Shown: piece by piece, positions 1-8,703 of the stretch
Layout: every line of letters starts with the position of its first letter
Numbering within the stretch: the stretch's first letter is position 1
From: Affinundibacterium seohonense
GTDB lineage: Bacteria; Pseudomonadota; Gammaproteobacteria; Burkholderiales; Burkholderiaceae_D
Direction: 5' to 3'
Length of the DNA stretch: 64,000 nucleotides
NCBI RefSeq assembly: GCF_014284305.1
Contig: NZ_JACOFW010000013.1
Location: 1-64,000 of the forward strand
Made by a program: the position numbers and the translations under genes
The notes under the pieces: generated by a model
Told to the model about the DNA's origin: nothing
Seen by the model: only the letters and a program-made list of their open reading frames with translations
Database searches by the model: none

Positions 1-111
1 TGGATGAACGATTACAACGAGCAATGCCCACATGATTCACTCAACGGGATGACCCCTGTTGAATTCCGGTTGTTTCACCAACCTCAAAACTCTAGTAATA
101 CCTGGCACTGA
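1..111 (+). CDS. IS3-family transposase (OrfB), C-terminal fragment at window edge
   Basis: The window opens inside a reading frame of 36 codons ending at a TGA at 109-111. It reads as the end of a DDE integrase-core transposase: the segment YNEQCPHDSLNGMTPVEF matches the typical IS3-family ending in which a YN-x-x-x-PH-x-SL stretch precedes TP-x-E-F. The rest of the protein and the left end of the element lie outside the window, so whether the element is intact cannot be judged. The following bases to about 333 would hold the right inverted repeat and the gdhA upstream region, but the repeat cannot be recognised without the other end. Confidence 0.75.
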   Translation, partial: WMNDYNEQCPHDSLNGMTPVEFRLFHQPQNSSNTWH

Positions 112-333
112 TTAAGGGAGGTTTACAAACTTATCTTCGTGTTTTGCATAAAAATGTGGTTATGCATTTCATGCATAGTTAGATGCAAACAAAGCATTGG
201 AGCGCTGGCAAGCACTTGCCTTAAGATGCGCTGCCTTTGATCAGATCGAGAAAAAGCGATGTGATCAAGTCAGAACAAATGCTAATTCAAGCTTATTTTG
301 AGCCACATTATTCAATACGAATCGAGACTTACC

Positions 334-1620
334 ATGTCGAGTAATCACCAAATCCCGTCCTACCTGACCCCACATGCGACTGGCCCATGGAATGTATACC
401 TGGAGCAAATTGACCGCGTGACGCCTTACCTAGGCAGCTTGTCTCGCTGGGTTGAAACCTTAAAGCGTCCTAAGCGTATTTTGATCGTTGATGTCCCTAT
501 CGAGCGTGATGATGGCACCATTGCCCATTTCGAAGGCTATCGCGTTCAACACAATACCTCACGCGGTCCAGGTAAAGGTGGCGTACGTTTCCATCAAGAT
601 GTGACCTTGTCCGAAGTGATGGCCTTATCTGCGTGGATGACGATTAAGAACTCCGCAGTCAATGTGCCTTACGGTGGTGCTAAAGGCGGTATTCGTGTTG
701 ATCCTAAGACTTTGTCACGTGGCGAATTGATGCGTATGACGCGTCGTTACACCTCCGAAATCGGCATCATCATCGGCCCAGATAAAGACATTCCAGCACC
801 AGACGTCAATACCAATGAACAAACGATGGCGTGGATGATGGACACCTATTCCATGAATGAAGGTCGCACGGCGACAGGCGTGGTCACAGGTAAGCCAATT
901 TCCCTCGGTGGTAGTTTAGGTCGTCGTGAAGCGACAGGTCGTGGTGTGTTCGTCGTTGGTTGCGAAGCTGCTGCAAAAAAAGGCGTGACGATTGCCGGTG
1001 CAAAAATTGCGGTGCAAGGTTTTGGTAACGTCGGCGGTATCGCGGCACGTTTGTTCGCTGAGGCCGGTTCTAAAATTGTTGCGGTACAAGATCACGGTGG
1101 CACGATTTTCCACTCGAATGGTTTTGATGTGCCAAAGCTGTTAGATCATGTCGCAGCGCATGGCAGCGTGGCTGGTTTTGATGGCATAGAAGCGGTATTG
1201 CCTAACAATGAATTCTGGTCAGTCAATTGCGACATCATGATCCCAGCGGCATTGGAACAGCAAATCACCGAAGCCAACGCAAACGAGATCAAGGCTAAGA
1301 TTATTCTTGAAGGTGCGAACGGCCCAACCACGCCAGAAGCTGATGACATCTTGCGTGATCGTGGTGTTTTGGTTGTGCCAGACGTTATCGCGAATGCCGG
1401 TGGCGTGACAGTTTCTTACTTTGAATGGGTACAGGATTTCTCTAGTTATTTCTGGACTGAAGATGAGATCAATAATCGTTTGACACGCATTATGAAAGAA
1501 GCTTTCAGCTCTGTTTGGCAAGTCACAGAAGACAAGAAAGTTTCTTTGCGTACGGCTGCATTTATTATTGGTTGCACACGCGTACTACAAGCGCGTGAAG
1601 TCAGAGGTCTCTACCCTTAA
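334..1620 (+). CDS. gdhA: Glutamate dehydrogenase
   Basis: Catalyses reversible oxidative deamination of glutamate to 2-oxoglutarate and ammonia in the cytoplasm. The 428-residue protein has the Glu/Leu/Phe/Val dehydrogenase layout: an N-terminal substrate domain with the catalytic-lysine motif PYGGAKGGI (near residue 112), the [11 protein letters not shown] segment, and a C-terminal Rossmann domain with GFGNVGG near residue 230. The ATG at 334 is chosen because from there the sequence matches the family start ([11 protein letters not shown]); a TTG 36 bases upstream would add a tail not typical of the family. It lies just after the IS fragment and reads away from it. Cofactor specificity (NAD or NADP) cannot be settled by eye. 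Confidence 0.95.
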   Translation: MSSNHQIPSYLTPHATGPWNVYLEQIDRVTPYLGSLSRWVETLKRPKRILIVDVPIERDDGTIAHFEGYRVQHNTSRGPGKGGVRFHQDVTLSEVMALSAWMTIKNSAVNVPYGGAKGGIRVDPKTLSRGELMRMTRRYTSEIGIIIGPDKDIPAPDVNTNEQTMAWMMDTYSMNEGRTATGVVTGKPISLGGSLGRREATGRGVFVVGCEAAAKKGVTIAGAKIAVQGFGNVGGIAARLFAEAGSKIVAVQDHGGTIFHSNGFDVPKLLDHVAAHGSVAGFDGIEAVLPNNEFWSVNCDIMIPAALEQQITEANANEIKAKIILEGANGPTTPEADDILRDRGVLVVPDVIANAGGVTVSYFEWVQDFSSYFWTEDEINNRLTRIMKEAFSSVWQVTEDKKVSLRTAAFIIGCTRVLQAREVRGLYP

Positions 1621-1744
1621 TTGAGCGCGGCGATAAATTCGATTTTCGGGCGCTGTGCGGCGTTGTCTGTCCTCGCAATATTGACATATTGCTGCGGGCG
1701 ACGCCTTGCTCTGCATCCCGAGAATCAAATTTCTCTTGGCTCAA
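1621..1744. repeat. Long imperfect hairpin immediately after gdhA
   Basis: The 124 bases after the gdhA stop fold on themselves. The outermost arms are TTGAG (1621-1625) and CTCAA (1740-1744). Inside, a 16-base arm beginning AAATTCGATT pairs with one ending AATCAAATTT with two mismatches, and the centre is a perfect GCAATAT / ATATTGC stem around a four-base loop near 1675-1692. There is no T-tract, so it is not a classical intrinsic terminator. It could be a Rho-independent-like structure, an mRNA 3'-end protector or a degenerate mobile palindrome. Confidence 0.6.
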
Positions 1745-2205
1745 TGCGTTCAGTGAGGATTTACGGTTGACTTGTCAGGCGGCGATTTTTCCGCTTCTGG
1801 CGATGCCAATTGTGCAGGGCAGAAAATGGATAAAGAAAGCGTTGTTGTTTGAGGTTTAGCAGGGGTTTTGATGTGCATGCACATCGCCTGAGTTACGGTC
1901 TCCGCTTGCAAGCGGAGATGCGCCCTGCAAGGGAAGCGAGTTTCAACGCTTTCCCATTTTTTGCCCTGCATAATTGGGAACCCGAAGGGCAGCGACAGCG
2001 CGGTCGCCTTCTTTTGCTTACTTTTCTTGGCGAAGCAAGAAAAGTGAGTGGCCGCCGGGCCACACCCGGCCAGAGGTCGCGAAATAATCATCACAAAGTT
2101 GAAACTCGAAGAAAACCAAACCAAATCAAACATACACCCTCCACAACACACAAATCTCTCAAAGTGTAAAATACCACGGCAATCATTCCCCCAAAAAGGA
2201 ACACC
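1745..2205. other. Gene-free, palindrome-rich gap
   Basis: No convincing gene is seen; open frames on both strands look like chance translations of repeats. The stretch holds perfect palindromes ATGTGCATGCACAT (1871-1884) and TCCGCTTGCAAGCGGA (1901-1916), and a stem-loop with arms ACTTTTCTTG (2020-2029) and CAAGAAAAGT (2036-2045), followed by the GC-rich inverted segment GTGGCCGCCGGGCCAC. The stem-loop region resembles an intergenic repeat often seen in Burkholderiales genomes (from memory, not checked). The bases just before 2206 hold an AAAAGGAAC ribosome-binding site for the next gene. Confidence 0.6.
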
Positions 2206-3084
2206 GTGTTCAAGCTGTTAAGTTTTGTCTTAGTTTTGTTAATTGCCACAGAAGCCAACGCCGCCGACACTCTGGCGCGTATCAAAGAACGCAAGACCAT
2301 CGTCATCGCGCATCGCGAAGCCAGTGTTCCCATCTCCTATTTATCCGAAGACAGCAAGCCCATAGGCTATGCGATGGATATCTGTGCCAATGTGATAGAG
2401 CGCATCAAACGCGAACTAAAACTGCCGCAACTAGCTATCAGCTATTTATTGGTTAACCCATCGAATCGACTGTTAGCGATACAAGAAGGCAAGGCGGATA
2501 TGGAATGTGGCACCACTGCTAATACCGCCGAGCGACGCAAACAAATGGCGTTTTCCATTCCTTACTTTTTTTCGGCAACACGCTTGTTAGTAAATGCCAA
2601 TGCCAACATAAAAAACTGGATCGACCTATCGCAAAAGCGCGTGGTCGTAGTACGCGGTAGTACCGCATCGAGTTTGCTGAGACAGCAAACTCAATTCACA
2701 TTTTCAGAATTAAAAATCATAGAAACCAGCACGTCACGCGCCGCCTTTGAATCACTGAAAGCTGGGCAAGCTGATGCTATGGTTGGTGAAGAAGTGGTTC
2801 TAGCCGGATTACGCGCAAGTGCAGAAGCAGCATCACAATGGAAAATTATCGGGGACGGCATCGGCATAGAAGCCCAAACGATTATGTTAGCCAAAGATGA
2901 TCCCGTTTTGAAATCACTGATCGATAAAGAAATCGCCAGAATGATGAATGAAGGTGAACTCAATAAACTCTATGAAAAATGGTTCATGCAGCCGTTGCCG
3001 ACGAGAGGTGTGAACTATGCTTTGCCTATGAGTTTTTTACTGCGCGATAGTATGCGGTTTCCGTCGGATAAGGTGTTCAATTAA
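2206..3084 (+). CDS. Periplasmic amino-acid-binding protein (SBP family 3, GltI-like)
   Basis: The 292-residue protein begins with GTG preceded by AAAAGGAAC and has a clear signal peptide (MFKLLSFVLVLLIATEANA, cleavage near residue 20). The mature part follows the bacterial extracellular solute-binding family 3 pattern: ARIKERKTIVIAHREASVPISY at the start, a YAMDICANVIERIK segment, EGKADMECGTTANTAERR for ligand contacts, and VVVRGSTASSLL in the second lobe. GltI-type proteins of this kind bind glutamate, aspartate or similar polar amino acids for ABC uptake. No permease or ATPase is adjacent, so it is either an orphan binding protein or serves a transporter elsewhere; the substrate is inferred only from family resemblance. 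Confidence 0.85.
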   Translation: MFKLLSFVLVLLIATEANAADTLARIKERKTIVIAHREASVPISYLSEDSKPIGYAMDICANVIERIKRELKLPQLAISYLLVNPSNRLLAIQEGKADMECGTTANTAERRKQMAFSIPYFFSATRLLVNANANIKNWIDLSQKRVVVVRGSTASSLLRQQTQFTFSELKIIETSTSRAAFESLKAGQADAMVGEEVVLAGLRASAEAASQWKIIGDGIGIEAQTIMLAKDDPVLKSLIDKEIARMMNEGELNKLYEKWFMQPLPTRGVNYALPMSFLLRDSMRFPSDKVFN

Positions 3085-3102
3085 GATCGGTGACACAGCA
3101 AA

Positions 3103-3298
3103 GTAGGTGCGATTAGCATCGCGTAATCGCACGAATGATCAATTTTTGTCAGATGGAAGTGCCATCTTCAAGTCTGTGAAAGAGAATTTTTAAGTAATCT
3201 TTATTTAAATCTAAACGAAGATATTCATCTGAATTCCATTCATGTGTTTAAAACTGACGGTGACATACGTGCGATTACGCAATGCTAATCGCACCTAC
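3103..3298. repeat. REP/BIME-like pair of inverted 30-bp palindromic units
   Basis: A 30-base unit at 3103-3132 (starting GTAGGTGCGATTAGC) recurs as its reverse complement at 3269-3298 with a single mismatch, 136 bases apart. Each unit is itself a small palindrome, GTGCGATTA - 8 bases - TAATCGCAC. This is the layout of paired REP elements (BIMEs). They fill the gap between the binding protein gene and pyrC. In RNA the pair could form one long 30-base stem or two separate hairpins. Confidence 0.8.
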
Positions 3299-3377
3299 TG
3301 CACTAAAACGGTAAAATAGAGGCTAATTTGATGTTTTCAGAACAATCATTGCCTCCTCATCGTTTTAGCGAGCTTTT

Positions 3378-4427
3378 ATGACTACCTCTTCCATCCAACA
3401 AATCACCATCACCCGCCCTGACGATTGGCATCTCCACTTACGTGACGGCGATGCCCTAAAAACTGTCTTGCCACACACCGCAGCGCAATTTGCGCGCGCC
3501 ATTGTGATGCCGAATTTGAAGCCACCGGTGACCACCACCGCATTGGCTGGAGCGTATCGCCAGCGTATTTTGGCGGCCTTGCCAGAAGGCATGTCGTTCG
3601 AGCCATTGATGACTTTGTATTTGACCGATAACACGCCGCCAGATGAAATTCGTCGTGCCAAAGATAGTGGTTTTGTGCACGCGGTGAAATTGTATCCAGC
3701 GGGTGCAACGACCAATTCCGATGCTGGTGTCACGGATTTGCGCAAATGCTATAAGACTTTGGAAGTCATGCAAGAAGTTGGCATGCCGTTCTTGGTACAT
3801 GGTGAAGTGACGAGTCCTGAAATTGATTTGTTTGACCGCGAAGCGGTGTTCATTGATACCGTCATGAAGCCCTTGCGTGCCGATATGCCAGAACTCAAAG
3901 TCGTGTTTGAACACATCACTACCAGCGAGGCCGCAGCGTATGTAGCCGAAGCGAGTGGCCCGATTGCAGCGACGATTACTGCGCATCATTTGCTGTACAA
4001 CCGCAATGAAATTTTCAAAGGCGGCATTCGTCCGCACTATTACTGTTTGCCAGTGTTGAAGCGCGAGACCCATCGCCAAGCTTTGGTGAAAGCGGCAACG
4101 TCGGGTAATCCCCGTTTCTTCCTCGGCACGGATTCTGCACCTCACGCTAAGGGTGTGAAAGAGCACGCCTGTGGTTGCGCTGGTTGCTACACCGCTTTGC
4201 ATGCGATGGAATTATATGCGCAGGCCTTCGATCAGGTTGGTGCATTAGATAAGTTGGAAGGCTTTGCCAGTTTCTTTGGCCCTGATTTTTATCAATTGCC
4301 ACGCAACGCTGGCAGCATGACCTTGAAACGTGAAAGCTGGACATTGCCGAGCGAGTTGAGCTATCTCGATGGCAGCCTGGTGCCTTTGAATGCTGGTGAA
4401 ATCATCAATTGGAAAGTCTCAGAGTAA
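3378..4427 (+). CDS. pyrC: Dihydroorotase
   Basis: Converts carbamoyl aspartate to dihydroorotate in pyrimidine synthesis. The 349-residue length is normal for the class II (PyrC) enzymes. Visible metal and active-site features are the HxH motif in [10 protein letters not shown] (residues 14-23), the lysine that becomes carboxylated in [12 protein letters not shown] (near residue 100), histidines in LVHGE and FEHITT, and the aspartate in FLGTDSAPH near residue 250. The ATG at 3378 gives the standard N-terminus. The next gene starts only 8 bases after the stop, suggesting co-transcription. Confidence 0.97.
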   Translation: MTTSSIQQITITRPDDWHLHLRDGDALKTVLPHTAAQFARAIVMPNLKPPVTTTALAGAYRQRILAALPEGMSFEPLMTLYLTDNTPPDEIRRAKDSGFVHAVKLYPAGATTNSDAGVTDLRKCYKTLEVMQEVGMPFLVHGEVTSPEIDLFDREAVFIDTVMKPLRADMPELKVVFEHITTSEAAAYVAEASGPIAATITAHHLLYNRNEIFKGGIRPHYYCLPVLKRETHRQALVKAATSGNPRFFLGTDSAPHAKGVKEHACGCAGCYTALHAMELYAQAFDQVGALDKLEGFASFFGPDFYQLPRNAGSMTLKRESWTLPSELSYLDGSLVPLNAGEIINWKVSE

Positions 4428-4434
4428 TCCTAGA

Positions 4435-5235
4435 ATGACTAAGTTTTATTCCGTCATTGATTGGTCGCGTCCTTGGTTGACATCTATCCTTCCTGCCGCT
4501 CAACATATTCTTGCGCAGGAAGATTGGCGTGCTGCCTTAAACCATATCGCGCAGACCCTTGATTTGCGTAATCACCGAGATTTGCCTTTGCAATTTATCC
4601 CACAAGAGGCATTGCCTGACGGTGTCGCTTACGAAAGTCATATCAGCCAAGCCGGTAAAGTACCGACACGTGAAAATCTGCATGACTTTTTTAATGCCTT
4701 AGTATGGTTAAGCTTTCCGCTCATTAAACGTCAGCTCAATGCCTTACAGTCAGCGCAAATTGATAGCCTTGGCATAGGGAAATCACGTGGGCCAGCCCGT
4801 GATGCAGCAACGATCTTCGATGAAAATGCAGCGCTTTTGGTGCTAGAAAATTCTGAACGAGGCCATCGGCTTTTGGCTTGTTTACGTGAGCATCAATGGC
4901 AACAGGCTTTCCTCGATCATCGCGATGATTTTGGTGCTGTGGCACAGGTCTGGAGCTTTGGACACGCATTGATGGAAAAGCTGGTGCAGCCGTATAAAGG
5001 TATCACCGCGCACACTTGGGCGGTGTGGGTTGATCCTCACTTTTTCAAGCAAGATTTTGCCTTGCAGGTGCAACAACTTGATAGGCAGGTGAGCGCACAA
5101 TTGCAATCCCATGCATTGACGACCGCAGACTACACACCGTTGCCGGTACTTGGCGTACCGGGTTGGTGGCCAGGGCAAGATCACGCATTTTATGCAGATC
5201 AATCTGTATTTCGTGCGAAACGCAAAACCAGTTAA
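4435..5235 (+). CDS. DUF3025 family protein
   Basis: A 266-residue protein of the DUF3025 family, recognised by PTRENLHDFFNALVWLSFP and by RGPARDAATIFDENAALL in the middle of the protein, and GHALMEKL...PYKGITAHTW in the C-terminal half. No biochemical role is established that I can name. The ATG at 4435 is chosen because the family N-terminus begins with a short lead to the IDWSRPWL segment; an upstream in-frame ATG lies inside pyrC. It probably forms a two-gene transcript with pyrC. It is soluble, with no signal peptide or membrane segment. Confidence 0.85.
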   Translation: MTKFYSVIDWSRPWLTSILPAAQHILAQEDWRAALNHIAQTLDLRNHRDLPLQFIPQEALPDGVAYESHISQAGKVPTRENLHDFFNALVWLSFPLIKRQLNALQSAQIDSLGIGKSRGPARDAATIFDENAALLVLENSERGHRLLACLREHQWQQAFLDHRDDFGAVAQVWSFGHALMEKLVQPYKGITAHTWAVWVDPHFFKQDFALQVQQLDRQVSAQLQSHALTTADYTPLPVLGVPGWWPGQDHAFYADQSVFRAKRKTS

Positions 5236-5251
5236 GTTCTCTTGTCGACAT

Positions 5252-5276
5252 AAAAAAAGGCGAACCGAAGTTCGCC
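5252..5276 (-). terminator. Intrinsic terminator of the YdcH-like gene
   Basis: On the minus strand GGCGAAC (5276-5270) - TTCG loop - GTTCGCC (5265-5259) is followed by seven T residues (5258-5252). It lies downstream of the small gene at 5330-5575 and faces the convergent DUF3025 gene. Confidence 0.85.
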
Positions 5277-5329
5277 AAAATTTGCCCTACCAACTCAGTG
5301 ACTGTTGTACTCAACAGTGTTGTAACTAA

Positions 5330-5575
5330 TTACGCAACGTGGTTCTGCAATAAATGGAACAACTGATCTTTCAAATGCATACGAACTTTTTTCAATGTTT
5401 CTAAAGCTGCGTCGGCTAAATGTTCTACGCCGTTTTCTGCGCGGTTAATTGCCTTGTCAGTATCGGTGTATTCATCGAATAATTTGGCAAAATGCGCGTT
5501 AGCTAATTTTAAAGTATGAATCGTGTCTTTGAATTCTGGGAATTCGAGAGCTAATGGATGATGTTCAACTTGCAT
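5330..5575 (-). CDS. YdcH / DUF465 family small protein
   Basis: An 81-residue, largely helical acidic protein. The pattern HHPLALEFPEFKDTIHTLK..NAHFAKLFDEYTDTDKAINRAE matches the DUF465 (YdcH) family, whose members are short coiled-coil proteins of unknown function. Start at 5575 fits the family N-terminus and is preceded by AAAGGAG on the minus strand (5587-5593 region), a strong ribosome-binding site. It has its own terminator at 5252-5276, so it is likely a single-gene unit. Confidence 0.85.
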   Translation of the reverse strand: MQVEHHPLALEFPEFKDTIHTLKLANAHFAKLFDEYTDTDKAINRAENGVEHLADAALETLKKVRMHLKDQLFHLLQNHVA

Positions 5576-5673
5576 GGGTAAAACTCCTTTAGAAAATAGT
5601 TGCTACCGAATCGTATGACATCGATGATAGAGCTATTTCACTAAAGGAGAGCTGATCTAGATCAAGATAGTCT

Positions 5674-6552
5674 TTACTTTTTACCGTGGTGTAACCACGG
5701 GAGCATTAATTCTGTGGTTTCAGCTGCGATATCGACTGAGGACTCAGATTGATTTGCCACCGCTGCACAGATTGCTTCAATCAGGCATAACACGATACCT
5801 TCTGAATTAAATTGTGGTTTCGTTTGGGCGTATAAAGTGACATCAGCGATCGAAGCGACTGGTGAGCTGGGCCTGTCGGTCAGCGCCAGAATCGGCACTT
5901 GTCGCTTCTTTGTTTGACTCAGTAGGGTGATCACATCGCTGGAATAGCGCGGAAATGAAATGGCAATCACCAGATCCCGTTCCGTGTACTTGTATAGCGT
6001 CCGTGAGACTTGGGCTGGTCCGCCAGTGCCGATGTTGGTTTGCACTGAGTTGCAGTAGTTGGTCAGTGCATGGCACATAATGCCGCCTAAGTAAGCGCTA
6101 GCGCCATAACCAATAATGTAGATATGTTCCGCTTCCAAAATCATGTTAACTGCACGATCACAAACATCGGGGCGGAATTCGCGGCGGGTAATTTCCAGAT
6201 TCGCGATGTCGTCGGAGAGTGAACGACTAATGACTTCTGAACTGCTAGAGGCACGGCTGATTTCGGAACGTAATTCTTCAATCGGTGCCAGCATGGTTTC
6301 AAAACCAGAAACCAGCTCAGCACGAAACTGTGGATAACCGTCAAAGCCTAAGGCACGGGCAAAACGATTGGCGGTCGCATTCGAGATCCCAACGGCATCA
6401 GCTAGTTCATCAATCGACATGGTGGCAGCTCTAAACGCATTGCCAACGACATAATCTGCGGTAATTTTGTGTGACTTCGACAATGAGCCATAAATGTGAC
6501 CTATGCGCTCATTAATTGACCCCCCCTGGGTCTTGCTCTTTTTTGGACTCAT
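5674..6552 (-). CDS. MurR/RpiR-family transcriptional regulator
   Basis: The 292-residue protein has the two-part RpiR architecture. An N-terminal helix-turn-helix is visible at about residues 45-75 (TMSIDELADAVGISNATANR), and a C-terminal SIS sugar-phosphate-binding domain at about 130-270 (YIIGYGASAYLGGIM, then AISFPRYSSDVITL and ILALTDRPSSPVA). Such regulators sense phosphosugars and control sugar catabolism or cell-wall recycling. No sugar-metabolism genes are adjacent, so its target is unknown. The start at 6552 gives the basic leader MSPKKSKTQGG. Confidence 0.9.
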   Translation of the reverse strand: MSPKKSKTQGGSINERIGHIYGSLSKSHKITADYVVGNAFRAATMSIDELADAVGISNATANRFARALGFDGYPQFRAELVSGFETMLAPIEELRSEISRASSSSEVISRSLSDDIANLEITRREFRPDVCDRAVNMILEAEHIYIIGYGASAYLGGIMCHALTNYCNSVQTNIGTGGPAQVSRTLYKYTERDLVIAISFPRYSSDVITLLSQTKKRQVPILALTDRPSSPVASIADVTLYAQTKPQFNSEGIVLCLIEAICAAVANQSESSVDIAAETTELMLPWLHHGKK

Positions 6553-6933
6553 TATAATTTTCTTGGTATTGCCAGTGATTGCTTACCTATGAGCGAACAT
6601 AGACATGCACAGGATTTAAGATAGTTCTTGATTTGACTATTTAATAACTCCGAAAATACCACAGGACGCTTGCGCTATCAATCATTGCTCTGAATTCTTC
6701 ATCCTTAATTGCTATTTTTATGATGTTTTTTATGCATTGGCATCGACGGCACTTAAATTCTTGAATGGGTGAGACATTTGCCCAGCCATCGCGAATAGTC
6801 GATGTTTGACCGGATAGGTGCAGCCGTGCGAGAGCACTTTCTCCAATCAAAGACTCAAAATCCGGTCGCGCAGAGATCTCTGATTACCTATAAAAAATGG
6901 CAGCCGAAGCTGCCATGGTGAAGGGGAGATAGA
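6553..6933. other. Gap with one doubtful small reading frame
   Basis: Between the RpiR and DUF2147 genes no confident gene is seen. A minus-strand frame at 6641-6850 (69 codons from a TTG) contains CRRCQC and a charged, protein-like run (IKDEEFRAMID), but it has no clear ribosome-binding site and sits behind the terminator at 6892-6916. It may be a small zinc-binding-type protein or the remnant of a longer one; I keep it only as a possibility. Confidence 0.3.
6892..6916 (-). terminator. Intrinsic terminator of the DUF2147 gene
   Basis: Minus strand: ATGGCAGC (6916-6909), TTCG loop, GCTGCCAT (6904-6897), then a T run (6897-6892). It follows the DUF2147 stop codon by about 17 bases. Confidence 0.85.
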
Positions 6934-7386
6934 TTATTCTTCGCGTATCCAGATTTGCGTGCGTCCAAACATCGGCATGCCAACGTAGCCACGCACTTCC
7001 AGTTTTTTGTTGTTTTCTATCAATTTGAGTTTACTGCTGTAGAGCTTGCCATTGGCAGGATCAAGGATTTTGCCACCACTGTATTCGTCGCCATCTTTTT
7101 TGATATTAAAAAGTATGGTCAGGCCGATTAATGGTTGATCTTTATTGCTGCCCTCGCATTTGTCGCATTTCGGGTTTTGATCCTGATCGGCTTCGCGGAA
7201 TAATTTTTCGATTTTGCCTTGAAATTCGCCTCCAGTTTCATTAATGCGCACCAGCGATTTTACCTTGCCAGTTTTGTCGTCTATGGTTTTCCACAGACCT
7301 GTTGGCGAGCTTTGGGCAGCGGCCATTTGCGCTGCAAGTAGGCTCAGTATGGCAAAACTAGATTTGATCATTCCAGATTTATTCAT
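6934..7386 (-). CDS. DUF2147 family exported protein
   Basis: A 150-residue protein with a signal peptide (MNKSGMIKSSFAILSLLAAQ, cleavage after about residue 24, AAAQ) and the DUF2147 core SPTGLWKTIDDKTGKVKSLV, where the family commonly begins G-x-W-x-T-x-D. A KCDKCEG segment gives two closely spaced cysteines. The family is periplasmic and its function is not established. I choose the internal ATG at 7386, directly before the signal peptide; a longer frame from 7458 adds an unlikely cysteine-rich leader. Single-gene unit with its own terminator. Confidence 0.85.
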   Translation of the reverse strand: MNKSGMIKSSFAILSLLAAQMAAAQSSPTGLWKTIDDKTGKVKSLVRINETGGEFQGKIEKLFREADQDQNPKCDKCEGSNKDQPLIGLTILFNIKKDGDEYSGGKILDPANGKLYSSKLKLIENNKKLEVRGYVGMPMFGRTQIWIREE

Positions 7387-7722
7387 GTTGTCTCCGATTT
7401 TTATAAAGAGGGCAAAAACTGCCAAAGAATTGTACGTGCAGTTCTTGAAGCAGCACACGAATTTACTAGAGTTAGAACTTTAAACTACCAAATTACAACA
7501 ATAATGTGCCGGCATTCTTTATTTGTTGATGGCGTGCAATGCCGATAACGTCGTGCACACAAGTGTGATTCCGCAATTCGGATTTTACCTCCCACAAACA
7601 GTAGAAGGTTTAGCGATGAGTTGGTCGTAAAACTAAAGAATTACGTGTACGATTTAATTCTCACTTCGACATACTGCACATGTAATTGCATCAGTATTTC
7701 GCCAGGCAGAACTCTCCTCATC
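7387..7722. other. Intergenic gap, nothing recognised
   Basis: This stretch is upstream of the DUF2147 gene and downstream of the SRPBCC gene, both on the minus strand. It must contain the DUF2147 promoter on the minus strand, but I see no clear promoter, hairpin or reading frame. Confidence 0.4.
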
Positions 7723-8703
7723 TCAAGCAGTTTCTAGCTGGGCTTCCAACTTGTCAAAGGAACCCGTCCATCCCATCGTCATGCCACCGCGTGCTTGCAT
7801 AAATACTTCTAATTCCTCAGCGGTCACCGCGCCGTGCGGTTCCCATGTCACCGTCACGCGGGTACGATCGTCTGCCTCCTCAGTGAACAGCACGGTGGTC
7901 AACATCGTCTCCGGCCAGGTTGGTGCCATCGGATGACGCGAGATGTTTTCATGCGCATCGCAAAATTGTTGCGCGTAGACTAGACGATTCGGTCGATCCA
8001 TTTCCAGATACGCGGCGCGGCCGTACATGGTCACATTATTCTCGCTACTGCCATTCGTCATCAAATAGAACGAACTACCACCGACGCGAATATCGGCGCG
8101 ATTAAACGACATCGTAAATCCAGTTGGTGGCAACCATGTTGATATGTGCTCGGCTTGTGTCCACATGTCATACATGACATCGATCGGTGCTGCAAAGCTG
8201 CGATTGATAACGAAGCGTTCTTTGTGGTCGATTTGCTCTGCGAGATATTCTGCAAAACGATCCCAAGTGGAGTCACCACCAGCTTGCTTGATGAACTTGC
8301 GTGTTTCTGCTGCAGCTTCTGCGGTCGCCAAGGCCATCGTCATTTCCATCTGCGTTTTCTTGCCAACGGTGGAAAACAAAACAGTCACGCGAAACAGTGG
8401 TGGCGTGAGTTCCGTCGCGCCGTGGTCATACACGAGTTTTTTGTATTGTTCGATTTCGTGGTAAGTCGCGATATTTGGATAATCAGTGCCATCAGGCCCA
8501 TGCATGGTGTAACGCCAGGTGCCACCGACACTCAAATCTTTGCTGTGCGTAGTCAGTGTAAATCCGCGCGGCCCCCACCACTGCGCCGCTTGTGCAGGAT
8601 CGGTCCAAGCGTCCCACACCATCTCCACGGGGGCGTCATATAGACGCACGAGGTGGATTTCATTCGCTTTTGGCTGTACTTGTGCTTTTGGATTTGCGGA
8701 CAT
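7723..8703 (-). CDS. Tandem SRPBCC (AHSA1-like) domain protein
   Basis: The 326-residue protein contains two START-like/AHSA1 domains in series. The first (about 15-150) has VRLYDAPVEMVWDAWTDP and WWGPRGFT; the second (about 165-320) has VINRSFAAPIDVMYDMWTQ and STWLPPTGFTMSF. Each domain forms a hydrophobic pocket in known relatives; a ligand cannot be named. The ATG at 8703, preceded by AAAGGT on the minus strand, overlaps the end of the upstream ArsR gene by 44 bases, so the two are translated from one message. ArsR-SRPBCC pairs are a common arrangement. Two fused domains rather than one is the less usual form. Confidence 0.85.
   Translation of the reverse strand: MSANPKAQVQPKANEIHLVRLYDAPVEMVWDAWTDPAQAAQWWGPRGFTLTTHSKDLSVGGTWRYTMHGPDGTDYPNIATYHEIEQYKKLVYDHGATELTPPLFRVTVLFSTVGKKTQMEMTMALATAEAAAETRKFIKQAGGDSTWDRFAEYLAEQIDHKERFVINRSFAAPIDVMYDMWTQAEHISTWLPPTGFTMSFNRADIRVGGSSFYLMTNGSSENNVTMYGRAAYLEMDRPNRLVYAQQFCDAHENISRHPMAPTWPETMLTTVLFTEEADDRTRVTVTWEPHGAVTAEELEVFMQARGGMTMGWTGSFDKLEAQLETA

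Noticed and set aside
1750-2169. Overlapping open frames on both strands (133 and 106 codons) between gdhA and the binding-protein gene
   Set aside because: They run through palindromic repeat sequence, have low-complexity translations and no ribosome-binding sites; they are by-products of the repeats.
3103-3298. Repeat pair considered as a CRISPR remnant
   Set aside because: Only two units, in inverted orientation, each self-palindromic and with no cas genes; a REP pair explains it better.
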